Of a DNA stretch of 64,000 nt, positions 20,369 through 31,643 are shown piece after piece. The position numbers and the translations under genes are program-made. Within the stretch, counting starts at the first letter, position 1, and each line of letters opens with the position of its first letter. The notes below the pieces were generated by a model. That model had not been told where the DNA came from. It was given only the letters and a program-made list of their open reading frames with translations, and made no database searches. This stretch comes from Dryomyza anilis (lineage: Eukaryota; Arthropoda; Insecta; Diptera; Dryomyzidae), in assembly GCA_951804985.1 (NCBI GenBank), contig OX638135.1:13667735-13731734 (forward strand). Direction: 5' to 3'.

Positions 20369-21770
20369 TAATACTAGCTGGACTCGTGCCAAGATTTTGT
20401 GAATTAAAAGTTATGGAGCGATTTTATTAATATAAAAAACATTTTTATTATTTATAGCTGGACCCGTGCACGACTCGTGCCAAGATTTTGTGAATTCAAA
20501 GATATGAAGCGAATTTATTAATGTAAAAAACATTTTTATTATTTATATGAGGGGCCCGTGCTTAGCTGTTGAAGTTTTTTTATTGGTTTTATAAATGTGG
20601 TGAATTTTTGTGTAGTAAGTTTTTGTGTGGTGAGTTTAAATGTAGTGTGTTTTATTGTGGTGAGTAGTAGTGTGTTCTTTCATTTTTTTGTTTTTCCTAT
20701 AGTTTGGATTGTAGTTTTATGTGATTGGTTTTGTTTTTTTATTTTTGCTTTTGTGCTTTTGCTTTTATTTTTTTTTTTGTATTTGAGTGTTTTCCCATTT
20801 TTTTGTTTTTCGTATATTTTGAATTGTAGTTTTATGTGATTGGTTTTGTTTTTGTATTTTTGCTTTTGTTTTGTTTTGTGCTTTTGCTTTTAATTTTTTT
20901 TTTGTATTTGAGTTTTTTGTTTCATCGTAGCTGGTGAAAGTGCCGAGTTATATCGTATTGAAAGTTTTGGTTGTATGGGAGGTGCCACGCCTCTTTGTCC
21001 AATCCCGCCCATATATAGCCTATCATTCCTCCCAGACCATCTGTGGTAAAAATTGAATTTTAGTGTGGTGAGTTTTAGTGTGGTGAGTTTTAGTGTGGTG
21101 AGTTTAAGTGTGGTGAATTTTAGTGTGGTGAATTAAAGTGGGTTGGTTTTTGTGTGGTGAATTTAAGGATGAATTTTACTGTGGTGAGTATTAGTGTGGT
21201 GAGTTTTAGTGTGGTGAATTTTAGTGTGTTGCATTTTTGTGTGGTGAGTTTTTGTGTGGTGGGTTTTAGTGTGGTGATTTTTAGTGTGGTGAGTTTTAGT
21301 GTGACGAGTTTTAGTGTGGTGAGTTTTAGTGTGGTGAGTTTTAGTGTGGAGAATTTTAGTGTGTTGAATTTTTGTGTGATGAGTTTCTGTGTGGTGAGTT
21401 TTTGTGTGGTGAGTTTTAGTGTGGTAAATTTTAGTGTGGTGAGTTTTAGTGTGATGAGTTTTTGTGTGGTGAGTTTTGCTTTTTTGCTTTTAATTTTGTT
21501 TTTGTATTTGAGTTTTTTGTTTCATGTTCGTAGCTGGTGAAAGAGCCGAGTTATATCGTATTGAAAGTTTATGTTGTATGGGAGGTGCCACGCTTCTTTA
21601 TCCAATTCCGCCCATATATAGCCTATCATTCCTTCCAGACCATACCGCATCTGTGGTAAAAAATTCAAGAAAATCAGATCAGCCGTTTAGACGAAGATGC
21701 GGAACAAACCAACAAATCGACATACAGACAAACCAACAAACATTCAGATTTATTATATTAATAGGATAGG
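20369..21770 (+). mobile_element. Composite minisatellite element M2
   Basis: Starts TAATACTAGCTGGACTCGTG. The ~100-bp 5' segment is present twice (20,369-20,450 and 20,457-20,545). Short array 2 stretches and two partial 3' domains (20,925-21,055 and 21,525-21,768) flank a longer array 2 (21,058-21,475). So it is a fusion of at least two M copies. No genes. Confidence 0.65.
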
Positions 21771-22588
21771 ATGATCATCAAGATAGTTGAGGAGCAAAGG
21801 AGTCAATTTGAAACTTTGTTGAGGAACTATAATTGTAATTTAAAACTTCGCTATATGAATGAATGTTATTATTAGATGTTTATTTTTTTGGTGATTATTT
21901 TTTTGTTGTAAACAGGTTAAGGCACTGCTATATTAATACATTGACATATATTTAATTCAAGGTCAATTTTACTATAGGGGATATTGTGTTGGATTTTATT
22001 CTACAAAATCATGGTCGTTTTATTTGGTTATATGAATAAATGGAGCCATAAGGTTCCATTGGGATCATTTATTAAATCATTTTCTATACTATAAGTTTAA
22101 AAGATTGAGCATGTTAGAATATGTTTATTTTTATACAGTTTTTTTGTCTTGAGATTCCTTTCATTTACTCTCTTTAAAATTTTAATTGAGTATATTTATT
22201 CTAATGGAATTCACTTTTTAACTCATTTTAAAGTGATATCCATTATATATAAATGGATCGAAATTTGAATTAAATTTATTCATCGTCTACATTACAATTT
22301 GATAGGAACAGAAAAAATATGGTAAGATTGTTTTTTTTTTTTTATTCACTAATTTATGTATTTATATTATTTTAAGGATGTCGCTGAAATTATTAGTTTA
22401 GCAAAAGGAAACCTCTCTACATACATTAGAGTAGATGACTTGCCCATTGATCAGGAATTCAGGATATCTAAATTTGATTGGAAAAACATAATTAATGGAA
22501 CAAAATTAATTGTACATCTTACAGACAATAGATGGTTTTATCTACCAGCAAGAATTTCTAGAAAAGTTAAAACCGATGATCCATATTT
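21771..22588 (+). pseudogene. Polinton segment with OB-fold-like gene, copy 2
   Basis: Leader as at 19,551. ATG 22,319-22,321, intron 22,322-22,376, exon 22,377-22,588 with the same protein (DVAEIISLAKGN...). It ends at the same codon region (DDPYL) but here runs into a truncated DINE-1-like copy instead of element M, which gives a spurious C-terminus ARSVHCDL. Confidence 0.6.
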
Positions 22589-23036
22589 GGCGAGATCGGT
22601 CCATTGTGACCTATGATCCGACCACTTATGTTCAAATACCTCATATAAAATGTACATATAAAGATCAATTTTTATATATACGTGCTTAGGTAAACTTTTT
22701 TTGGTCAAATATATATTGACATCATGCTCAAATACATGATAATAAAGTTTTCCGGCGAAAAGACTTGTGGTTCACAAAAAAAAAAATCGAAATTCGGTAC
22801 ACCTACCCATTTGTAAATATGGGTATCAAATGAATGGAAATTCTTCAGCGATTGAATGTTTGTAGTTATTTTCAGGATTCGTATACCTTGGTGACCTATA
22901 TATCACTTTGAATGGTAACCACATATATGTGTAGGGTATTTATAGTCGGCTTAGACCGACTATAATTTTGATAATCCTAACTATCATAATTACACCTACT
23001 TTAAAATTTCCCATGTGATCTAACCTTCCCAACTGG
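22589..23036 (+). mobile_element. 5'-truncated DINE-1-like element
   Basis: Matches 16,906-17,352 (GGCGAGATCGGTCCATTGTG to CTTCCCAACTGG) including the AGTCGGCTTAGACCGACT hairpin. The 5' break coincides with the end of the OB-fold-like exon, so the recombination that built this unit joined M0-type sequence to the exon. Confidence 0.75.
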
Positions 23037-23380
23037 TTTTTTTTGTATTTGAGTTTTTTGTTTCATCGTAGCTGGTGAAAGTGCCGAGTTATATTATATG
23101 TAGTTTTATGTGATTGGATTTGTTTTTGTATTTTTGCTTGTAATTTTTTTTTGTATTTGAGTTTTTTTGTTTCATCGTAGCTGGGGAAAGTGCCGAGTTA
23201 TATCGTATTGAAAGTTTTGGTTGTATGGGAGGTGCCACGCCTCTTTGTCCAATCACGCCCATATATAGCCTATCATTCCTTCCAGATCATACCACATCTG
23301 TTGTAAAAATTTCAAGAAAATTGGATCAGCCGTTTAGACAAACCAACAAACATTCAAATTTATTATATTAATGGGATAGG
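23037..23380 (+). mobile_element. Element M3, 3' domain only
   Basis: T-rich tract plus the constant 3' domain (GTAGCTGGTGAAAGTGCCGA twice, then TTATTATATTAATGGGAT). The minisatellite arrays are missing. This is the same junction (DINE-like end to T-rich tract) as at 17,352 in M0. Confidence 0.65.
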
Positions 23381-24030
23381 ATGATCATCAAGGGAGTTGA
23401 GGAGCAAAGGATTCAATTTGAAACTTTGTTGAGGAACGATAATTGTAATTTAGAACTTCGCTATATGAATGAATGTTATTATGTAAATTATGTAAACAGG
23501 TTATGTAAACAGGTTAAGGCACTGCTGTATTAATACATTGACATATATTTAATTCAGGGTCAATTTTACTATAGGGGATATTGTGATGGATTTTATTCTA
23601 CAAAATCATGGTCGTTTTATTTGGTTATATGAATGAATGGAGCCATAAGGTTCCATTGGGATCATTTTTTAAATCTTTTTCTATACTATAAGTTTGAAAG
23701 ATTGAGCATGTTAGAATATGTTTATTTTTATACAGTTTTTTTGTCTTGAGATTCCTTTCATTTACTCTCTTTAAAATTTTAATTGAGTATATTTATACTA
23801 ATGGAATTCACTTTTTAACTCATTTTCAAGAGATATCCATTATATATAAATGAATCGAAATTTGAATTAAATTTATTCATCGTCTACATTAAAATTTGAT
23901 AGGAACAGAAAAAAATATGGTAAGATTGTCTTTTTTTAAATTTTTTTTTATTCACTAATTTATGTATTTATATTATTTTAAGGATTTCGCTGAAATTATT
24001 AGTTTAGCAAAAGGAAACCTCTCTACATAC
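23381..24030 (+). pseudogene. Polinton segment with OB-fold-like gene, copy 3, cut by a gypsy LTR
   Basis: Leader, ATG at 23,927-23,929, intron, exon from 23,983. The exon is interrupted after CTCTCTACATAC at 24,030 by the LTR starting at 24,031. The right-hand continuation of the exon is not found after the gypsy cluster, so the far junction was lost. Confidence 0.6.
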
Positions 24031-24565
24031 TGTTACGAAAATTCAGTCTACGAAAAACTGTTCTACGAGTTCGTATCGCTGGATTGTGTACAAAATAAAA
24101 ACGCACTTATATTTGGTTTTAACTAGTATTATTTCAACTAGTATTAATTAACTTTATTAATTTAAATAACAACTTAAAGAATAATCACTTATATCAACTA
24201 CTGAATTACTACAATTTATCTTTACAATGTTCACTCACGAGACGCACTAGTTCACTATTAAATCACAACTGAAGTGATGCGGCTCCCTTATATACTGCAT
24301 GCATCAGTTCTACACGTTTCGACAAGCTTCGACTTGTTTCGAGAACCTTCTACTCGTTTCGTGAATGACGCATGCTATTGGCATCTCATTCGCACTCATG
24401 TGTTTTAATGCGCTGATCTTCCATCTCTTTTTCACACACTGTCTCAGTGCGCTGAATGATCTTCCGTCTCTTACTAACACATGCTTAGTGCGCTGAAGTG
24501 TATTGCGTCTCATTAATTATTGTTGATTGCTTGCACTATGGGGCAAATTACATCTTTTCGTAACA
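24031..24565 (-). repeat. LTR1 (3' LTR of copy A)
   Basis: TGTTACG...CGTAACA termini. Carries a perfect heat-shock element (24,337-24,351 on the minus strand AGAAGGTTCTCGAAA) and a TATA region (TATATAAGG, minus, about 24,288-24,296). LTR1 and LTR2 share a small deletion (GTACCTCA missing) relative to LTR3 and the copy D LTRs, defining subfamily 1. Confidence 0.9.
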
Positions 24566-24580
24566 CTGCCCTCCACCTAA

Positions 24581-24601
24581 ATCTGTTCGACTCGAACAGA
24601 T
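24581..24601. promoter_or_regulatory. Palindrome next to the polypurine tract of copy A
   Basis: ATCTGTTCGA-C-TCGAACAGAT, perfect 10-bp arms. It lies between the integrase stop and the polypurine tract. The corresponding sites in copies C and D keep the 9-bp arms ATCTGTTCG/CGAACAGAT with a 3-nt centre, so the structure is kept although the centre changed. Confidence 0.6.
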
Positions 24602-24602
24602 G

Positions 24603-25484
24603 TTAATCCTCTCTCTCTCTATACGGCGCCAACCTTTCTAAATGTACTACTTTCATTTTTCGTCTAACGCCCGCAGTATTCTGAATCCGATACACTACAT
24701 CATTAATTCTTTTAATTATCTTATATGGTCCTTCCCAGTGTGTTTGTAACTTAGGGGATAAGCCTTTCTTCCTTTGTGGGTTATAGAGCAAAACAAGTTC
24801 TCCTTCCGTAAATCCCTCTGAATTTGTGCGCAAGTCGTATCTGGCCTTCATCTTATCACTCGCAAATTGTGTACGCTGCCTTACAAACTGATGCACTTCG
24901 TTCATTTCTTCACTTTTCCTGGAAACATAATCGTGAATAGGAATTCCAGCTGAAGGACTCGCACCAAACTTTAAATCCGAAGGTAATCTTAAGTCTGTTC
25001 CAAAAACAACTTTAGATGGTGAAGCTGCTGTGGTATCATGAACCGCCGTTCGAGAAGCCATTAGAAATAGTGGTATGTGTGTATCCCAATCTTTTTGATT
25101 TTTATCAACCACTTTTCTGAGATACTCTTCCAAAGTCCGATTGAATCTCTCCACCATGCCGTCTGATTGCGGGTGCAAAGGCGTTGTTAGTGTTTTGTGT
25201 ATGTTGAGGACTTTACATACTTCCTTAAAAACTGCAGACTCAAAATTTCTTCCTTGGTCTGAATGCAATTCCAACGGTACTTCAAAACGGCTTACCCAGT
25301 TGTTAACTAATGCATCCGCAATTGTTGTGGCTTCTTGATTCGGCATGGGATACACTTCAGGCCACTTGCTGAAGTAGTCAATGACGACAAGGACATACTT
25401 ATTACCCGCATCACTGATTGGAAACGGCCCGGCGACATCCATGGCGATACGCTCGAATGGTGCTCCCACGTTGTACTGATGCAT
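24603..25484 (-). pseudogene. Gypsy integrase core and C-terminal domain, copy A
   Basis: The open 293-aa frame starts after the HHCC region. Catalytic core: MDVAGPFP (first Asp), VVIDYFSKWPEVYPM, HSDQGRNFES (second Asp), PQSDGMVERFNRTLEEYL (Glu). The C-terminal domain has GELVLLYNP, LQTHWEGPYKIIKRI (GPY/F-like) and VVHLERLAPYRERED. All three catalytic acidic residues are present. The HHCC zinc domain is out of frame upstream (25,486-25,600), so the protein is incomplete. Confidence 0.85.
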
Positions 25485-25485
25485 C

Positions 25486-26673
25486 CTACCGCGACTTCTG
25501 ACTGTTGGTCCTTTTGCTGGTACACATTGCGGGCAACTGCGAATCCAATCGGCGACTGACTCTTGGCATCCAATTCAATAAAAACGTTTCTTCACTTCTC
25601 GACCGTTTTATTAATGCCCAAATGACCACCACTAGATCCACCATGGTATTCCGCAATATCTCTTTTATTTTTGACTTGGGAACAACAATCAAACTTCGAG
25701 CGGATGTGCCATCTTCTTTTTCCCATACACGATATAAGCAACCATCTTGTAGCTTTAAGCTCTGCCACTGTGCCCAGTAAGCTTTAGTTATGGCACTGTC
25801 AGCAGCTATATCTTCCCATGATGGTTTTCTTTGTTGTTCCTTGAACATCATGATTTTTGTGAGGTCGGGATCACTCTTTTGATCAATTTGAATTTGTTCC
25901 GGATTCCATTTTTCATCGGGCAAAACATTTAGCAAACGAATGTCAATTATGTTTTCTTTTCCTTCCGCTCTTGAACAATGTCTGCATTCTAGTTTACATG
26001 GGCGTCGTGACAGAGCATCTGCATTTCCATGATTTCCTCCTTTACGATATTCGATTGTGAAATCATAGCTCTGTAATCGTTCTATCCAACGCGCAATTTG
26101 ACCTTCTGGGTCTTTGAACTGAAGTAACCATCTCAGTGCAGCGTGATCGGTTCTCAAGTGAAACTGTTGCCCGTACAGGTATTTGTGGAAATTTTTCACA
26201 CTTTCGATTACAGCAAGAAGCTCCCTCCTGGTGACACAGAAATTTCGCTCGGGTTTGGACAAGGTTTTACTGTAGTATGCGATCACTTTTTCTTGTCCAT
26301 TGATCACTTGAGAGAGAACTCCGCCGATTCCGTATCCACTCGCATCCGTATCAAGTATAAATTTCTCACCTGGAATTGGATACGCAAGAATTGGTGCCGA
26401 GCACAGCAGACCTTTTAATTCCAAAAACGCCCTTTCTTGATCTTTGCCCCATTGAAATGCGCGGTTCTTTCTTGTCAACTCGTGAAGACTGCTAGCAACA
26501 TTGGCAAAACCTGGAACAAATCGCCTGTAGTATGTACATAGCCCCAAGAAACTTCGTAGGTCATGCAGGTTTTGCGGTCTGGGCCACTCCTTTACTGCAA
26601 CTATTTTATCTTCATCGGTATGCACTCCTTCCGTGGTAACTCGATGACCCAGATACTTGACTGCTGTGAGCAT
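25486..26673 (-). pseudogene. Gypsy RNase H and connection region, copy A
   Basis: Frame of 395 aa. RT thumb/connection (VKYLGHRVTTEGVHTDEDKI, LRSFLGLCTYYRRFVPGFA), then RNase H (KFILDTDASGYGIGGVLSQ, RRELLAVIESVKNFHKYL, LRTDHAALRWLLQFKDPEG, GNHGNADALSRR). The end runs into integrase zinc-domain sequence in a shifted frame, and the 3' stop follows. Confidence 0.85.
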
Positions 26674-27227
26674 TTCTTTGGGCTAAGTTGTAGACCAGCA
26701 CTTTTCAATCGAAGGAATACTTCCTCTAGATTTCTTAGATGTTCGTTGAAATCCTTGCCCATAACAATTATGTCATCAAGGTATACTAGGCATGTTTTCC
26801 AGTGTAAACCTTTTAATACGTGCTCCATTAACCGCTCGAATGTTGCTGGGGCATTGCATAGTCCAAACGGCATTACCAAAAATTGCCATAGTCCATCTCC
26901 AGTACTGAATGCGGTCTTCTCTCGATCTTTCTTATCGATTTCCACTTGCCAGTAACCGCTTTGCAAGTCCAACGTTGAAAACCACTTAGCATTAGATAGT
27001 GTATCCAAGGTGTCATCGATTCTAGGCAGCGGATAACTATCTTTCTTGGTGACATCATTAAGTTTTCGGTAATCAACGCAAAACCGAGTACTACCGTCCT
27101 TCTTTTTCACCAATACTACTGGTGAACTCCATGGACTCTCAGATGGTTTCTTCAACCAAATGTGATACTTCGTCTCTTTTCGCAAGTGGTACCCTTCTTT
27201 GTGCTTGACGAATTGGGTTAGAATCAC
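26601..27227 (-). pseudogene. Gypsy reverse transcriptase, copy A
   Basis: Contains SPWSSPVVLVKKKDGSTRFC, RKLNDVTKKDSYPLPRID, FSTLDLQSGYWQVEID (first catalytic Asp), MPFGLCNAPATFERLM and the active-site CLVYLDDIIVMG. It is the only intact RT active site among the four gypsy copies in the window. Separated from the protease frame by a ~23-nt deletion, and from RNase H by a frameshift near 26,670. Confidence 0.9.
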
Positions 27228-28035
27228 CAGTGTCTATTCGATGTTTTACAATGGCAGTTCTGCCATCCTTTTGGCCCTTTTCAGCAAAAATACACCGATA
27301 TTTATCAATTACCTTTTGCACTTGACTCTTTTCTTTGGCAGCCAAATCCTTTGTCCACTCATTTATAAACCTGTGAGTAGATTGTTTGTTTATTTGCGAT
27401 GTGCCGTAGTCCCTTGATGGATTTGACTCACAATTTATAATCGCTGATGCCTCTTGACACTGGCCTATCACTGTTCCCTTTTTAATTAATTTGGACGAGT
27501 TTTCCATGTTGAGAACTCTTATTGGAACAACTTTGTCTTTTGTCGCTTCTACTAATGTTCTTCCGACAACAATATTACTTCTGCTCATTTGCTCATCATT
27601 TGCTTCTATAACCCACAACTTGCTTATCCCACAATCTCCATTTAATTTCGCCCAAACAATTGCTTCTGAATTAGGTGGTATTTTTCTATTTTTATGAGCA
27701 ATAACTTGTTGAATTTTCGGGCTCTGGTCACAATCAATGTTTAGTTGGATCTCCGTGTTGGCATAACTCAACATTTTTCTTGTTAAATCTAGTGTGAAAC
27801 CGTTTCTTATCATGAAGTCCATGCCAAGTATTATTTCGTCTACTATTTCCGCCACTATAAAATCATGCTTAACTGTCGTAGTGCCAATAGCGATTTCCTT
27901 GGTAATTTTTCCTCTGATTGGAGCCTCTTCACCTGTCGCTGTTTGCAATCTTATTCCGATAAGCGGCTCTATTTCGTCCCTAACAAGGTTACTTCTTATA
28001 ATAGAGTGTGAAGCTCCTGTATCCAACGTTACCAT
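27139..28035 (-). pseudogene. Gypsy protease and linker, copy A
   Basis: VTLDTGASHSIIRSNLV (catalytic DTGA) at the N-terminus and IILGMDFMIRNG as the second protease signature, followed by a ~170-aa linker to the RT. Ends early because of the deletion described for the RT. Confidence 0.85.
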
Positions 28036-28160
28036 ATATGCTACACAATCAATTAGCCCCTTGACAGTTAAACTATTCGACTTTCGAGCAATTTGTGAAA
28101 TGGAGATTCTGGGGCAATCGGTTATGGGAGTCAGATCATGCCCCGCAGATCTGACTCGTT

Positions 28161-29604
28161 TTAGTTTAAAGCTTGATTAAAATTAACACTATTTTGGACA
28201 TGATCCTGTCTTTCTTCATGTCTGGGTTCATCTGCAGATTTATTTATTGAGCGCTTGCGTTTTTTACGACAGTCACGTGCCATATGCCCATATGTATCAC
28301 AGTTGTAACATTTACCTTTGAATTGGGTGTCTTTGTTGGCTGATGTGTGTTCGGTTTTAACGCCTGCTTTAACTGCTTGGCACACTACTTGAAATAAATC
28401 ATCGTTCTCCACATCAATTCTACGCGCCTTTGGACCCGATCGGCACATCGCATTTGCTGTCTCCTGTGTAAGAGCGATGGTAACCGTTTCCGTAAATGTT
28501 ACCTTAGGCGCAATTACTGTTGCACGTTTTGTCTCCTGATCGCGTATACCATCAACAAACGCTTCGATCTTGCACTTTTCTATGAAATCACTCGTTGAAT
28601 CTGAATACGACAAATGCGCAAGCCTATCGATGTCCGCTGCATACGCCTGCAATGTTTCACCATTTCTTTGCATTCGGCCCTTTAGTTCCATTCTGTAGAT
28701 CTGCTTCATGTGATCACTTCCATATTTCCGTTGCAGTGCAGCCATAACCGCTGTGTAACTATTTCTATCGCTGTCTGGAACAGTCTGCAATACTTCGGCT
28801 GCTCCACCTTTCAGGGTCACAATAAGCACTGCTACGCTATCTTCATTGTTCCATCGATTACTTACAGCCGTTGTCTCAAATTGGAGCTTGAAAATGTTGA
28901 ACAGTGTGGTTCCATCGTAAATCGGCGATTTCAGCTTCGAACCACTAAGAACATGCTGTGTAGGTCCACTTAGCTGTAACGCACCGAAATCTTCTTGCAT
29001 TTTCTGGAAATTTTTTGTCGATGCCATTTTCCAATTTTTCAAATTTGCCTTTCATGTCATTTACATGTGCCTCAAGTTCGTTTACTTTGCCATGGAGTGT
29101 ATTAGAAACTTCCAGAAGCTGATTAGAATGTTCCTGCATCTGTTGCTCAATTTTCACTTGATGTTGGTTTGAATTCTCTAGAAGTTTCTGTTCCATTTTG
29201 CTGGAATTTTCTTGAAGTTTCTGTTCTATTTTACTGGAATTTTCTTGTAGTTCTGTTTTAAGTTGATTGGAATTTTCTTGAAGCTTCTGTTCCATTTTGT
29301 TAGCATTTTCTTGAAGCTGTTTGGAATTTTCTTGAGCCATTATCTGAAACTGTTGCTGCATAGCTCCGATCAACTGGCTCATATCAAAAACTTGGGTCTG
29401 TGCTTTCTCCTCTGTGTCCAGATTTTTCGATGACGATGCTGCGGCTTCAATTTCAAATTCGTGCTCCGCGAGAAGAATGCCTTGGGCCTCCAATTCTTCC
29501 ATTAGGCGCTTCTGCAGCTCTACTTTCGTACCAGCAGCTGCAAGATTACGAATCGACAGCTCCTTCTTTAGCTGGTCGACTTTAAGTTGATCGAATTTAA
29601 CCAT
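28161..29604 (-). pseudogene. Gypsy gag, copy A, in two frames
   Basis: The 5' frame (29,604-28,945) starts MVKFDQLKVDQLKKELSIRN, a SAP-like DNA-binding motif, followed by coiled-coil QENSNKMEQKL repeats. A frameshift near 29,000 leads to the second frame (29,042-28,161) with the gag core (FNIFKLQFETTAVSNRWN, YGSDHMKQIYRMELKGRMQR) and a CCHC knuckle (CYNCDTYGHMARDC). A SAP motif at the start of gag is unusual. Confidence 0.85.
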
Positions 29605-29634
29605 TTTTTATCACAATCCCACTTCTGATACCAA

Positions 29635-30165
29635 TGTTACGAAAATTCAGTCTACGGAAAACTGTTCTACGAGTTCGTATCGCTGGATTGTATACAAAAT
29701 AAAAACGCACTTATATTTGGTTTTAACTAGTATTATTTCAACTAGTATTAATTAACTTTATTTGAATAACAACTTAAATAATAATCACTTATATCAACTG
29801 CTGAATTTCTACAATTTAGCTTTACAATGTTCACTCACGAGACGCACTAGTTCACTATTAAATCACAACTGAAGTGATGCGGCTCCCTTATATACTGCAT
29901 GCATCAGTTCTACACGTTTCGACAAGCTTCGACTTGTTTCGAGAACCTTCTACTCGTTTCGTGAATGACGCATGCTATTGGCATCTCATTCGCACTCATG
30001 TGTTTTAATGCGCTGATCTTCCATCTCTTTTTCACACACTGTCTCAGTGCGCTGAATGATCTTCCGTCTCTTACTAACACATGCTTAGTGCGCTGAATTG
30101 TATTGCGTCTCATTAATTATTGTTGATTGCTTGCACTATGGGGCAAATTACATCTCTTCGTAACA
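29635..30165 (-). repeat. LTR2, shared by copies A and B
   Basis: TGTTACG/CGTAACA ends. Heat-shock element at 29,937-29,951. Subfamily 1 by the missing GTACCTCA. It serves as 5' LTR of copy A and 3' LTR of copy B with no target duplication between them. Confidence 0.9.
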
Positions 30166-30202
30166 CTGCCCTCCACCTAAATCTGTTCGACTCGAACATA
30201 TG

Positions 30203-31030
30203 TTAATCCTCTCTCTCTCTATACGGCGCCAACCTTTCTAAATGTACTACTTTCATTTTTCGTCTAACGCCCGCAGTATTCTGAATCCGATACACTACAT
30301 CATTAATTCTTTTAATTATCTTATATGGTCCTTCACAGTGTGTTTGTAACTTAGGGGATAAGCCTTTCTTCCTTTGTGGGTTATAGAGCAAAACAAGTTC
30401 TCCTTCCGTAAATCCCTCTGAATTTGTGCGCAAGTCGTATCTGGCCTTCATCTTATCACTCGCAAATTGTGTACGCTGCCTTACAAACTGATGCACTTCG
30501 TTCATTTCTTCACTTTTCCTGGAAACATAATCGTGAATAGGAATTCCAGCTGAAGGACTCGCACCAAACTTTAAATCCGAAGGTAATCTTAAGTCTGTTC
30601 CAAAAACAACTTTAGATGGTGAAGCTGCTGTGGTATCATGAACCGCCGTTCGAGAAGCCATTAGGAATAGTGGTATGTGTGTATCCCAATCTTTTTGATT
30701 TTTATCAACCACTTTTCTGAGATACTCTTCCAAAGTCCGATTGAATCTCTCCACCATGTTAGAATTTTCTTGGAGCTGTTGTTGTATTGCTCCGAGCAAC
30801 TGGCTCATATCAAAACTTTGGAACTGTACTTTTTGCTCCGTGTCCACACTTTTCGATGACGCTGTTGCAGCTTCCACTTCAAACTCGTGCTCTGCGAGGT
30901 CAATGCCTTGGTTCTCTAATTCTTCCATTAGACGCTTTTGTAGCTCTACTTTCGTACCTACAGTTGGAAGATTATGAATCGCCAGCTCCTTCTTTAGCTG
31001 GTCGACTTTAAGTTGTTCGAATTTAACCAT
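30203..31030 (-). CDS. Gypsy copy B: uninterrupted gag-integrase fusion ORF (275 aa)
   Basis: An internal deletion joins the first ~93 residues of gag (SAP-like MVKFEQLKVDQLKKELAIHN and the start of the coiled coil, ...QQQLQENSN) in frame to the end of the integrase core (MVERFNRTLEEY) and its full C-terminal domain (EGPYKIIKRI, VVHLERLAPYRERED). There is no stop in 275 codons. Integrase residues up to the second catalytic Asp are absent, so it cannot be an active integrase; the catalytic Glu region and GPY-like domain remain. Gag half matches copies C/D, integrase half matches copy A. Whether it is expressed is unknown. Confidence 0.75.
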   Translation of the reverse strand: MVKFEQLKVDQLKKELAIHNLPTVGTKVELQKRLMEELENQGIDLAEHEFEVEAATASSKSVDTEQKVQFQSFDMSQLLGAIQQQLQENSNMVERFNRTLEEYLRKVVDKNQKDWDTHIPLFLMASRTAVHDTTAASPSKVVFGTDLRLPSDLKFGASPSAGIPIHDYVSRKSEEMNEVHQFVRQRTQFASDKMKARYDLRTNSEGFTEGELVLLYNPQRKKGLSPKLQTHCEGPYKIIKRINDVVYRIQNTAGVRRKMKVVHLERLAPYRERED

Positions 31031-31060
31031 TTTGTATCACAATCCCACTTCTGACACCAA

Positions 31061-31606
31061 TGTTACGATAATTCAGTCTACGGAAAACTGTTCTACGAGT
31101 TCGTATCGCTGGATTGTGTACAAAATAAAAACGCACTAATATTTGGTTTTAACTAGTATTATTTCCACTAGTATTAATTAACTTTATTTATTTAAATAAC
31201 AACTTAAAGAATAATCACTTATATCAACTGCTGAATCTATACAATTAAGCTTAACAATGTTCACTCACGAGACACACTAGTTCACTATCAAATCACAACT
31301 GAAGTGAAGTACCTCAGATGCGGCTCCCTTATATGCTGCATGCATCAGTTCGACACGTTTCGACAAGCTTCGACTTGTTTCGAGAACCTTCTACTCGTTT
31401 CGTGAATGACGTATGCTATTGGCATCTCATTCGCACTCATGTGTTTTAATGCGGTGATATTCCATCTCTTTCTCGCACATTGCCCAGTACGCTGAATGAT
31501 ATTCCGTCTCTTTCTAACACATTGCTTAGTGCGCTGAATTGTCTTGCGTCTCATTTATTATTGTTGAATGCTTGCACAGTGGGGCAAATTACATCTTTTC
31601 GTAACA
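31061..31606 (-). repeat. LTR3, shared by copies B and C
   Basis: Subfamily 2 LTR (contains AGTACCTCAGATGCGG), like the copy D LTRs. Heat-shock element 31,378-31,392. The primer site on its internal side (31,038-31,060, minus strand TTGGTGTCAGAAGTGGGATT) matches tRNA-Leu perfectly. Confidence 0.9.
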
Positions 31607-31643
31607 CTGCCCTCCACCTAAATCTGTTCGTCCCGAACAGATG

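Larger units (their letters stand above)
24031..30165 (-). mobile_element. Ty3/gypsy retrotransposon copy A, most complete coding content
   Basis: LTRs at 24,031-24,565 (3' LTR) and 29,635-30,165 (5' LTR) are nearly identical. The internal region has, 5' to 3' on the minus strand, a tRNA-Leu-type primer site next to the 5' LTR (TACCAA side carries one mismatch, GATACCA for GACACCA), gag, protease, RT, RNase H, integrase and a polypurine tract. No env. Coding is broken by frameshifts, including a ~23-nt deletion between protease and RT near 27,145. The left flank (ATAC, 24,027-24,030) would be the 4-bp target duplication, but its partner is not recoverable. Confidence 0.9.

Noticed and set aside
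20133..20402. Complete 89-aa protein ending NTSWTRAKIL
   Set aside because: The first residues come from intron sequence and the last ten from the 5' end of element M; the genuine part is the exon 20,154 to about 20,366.
25141..28180. Plus-strand ORFs over gypsy copy A (25,335, 26,143, 26,563, 27,794)
   Set aside because: Antisense shadows of the minus-strand pol gene.
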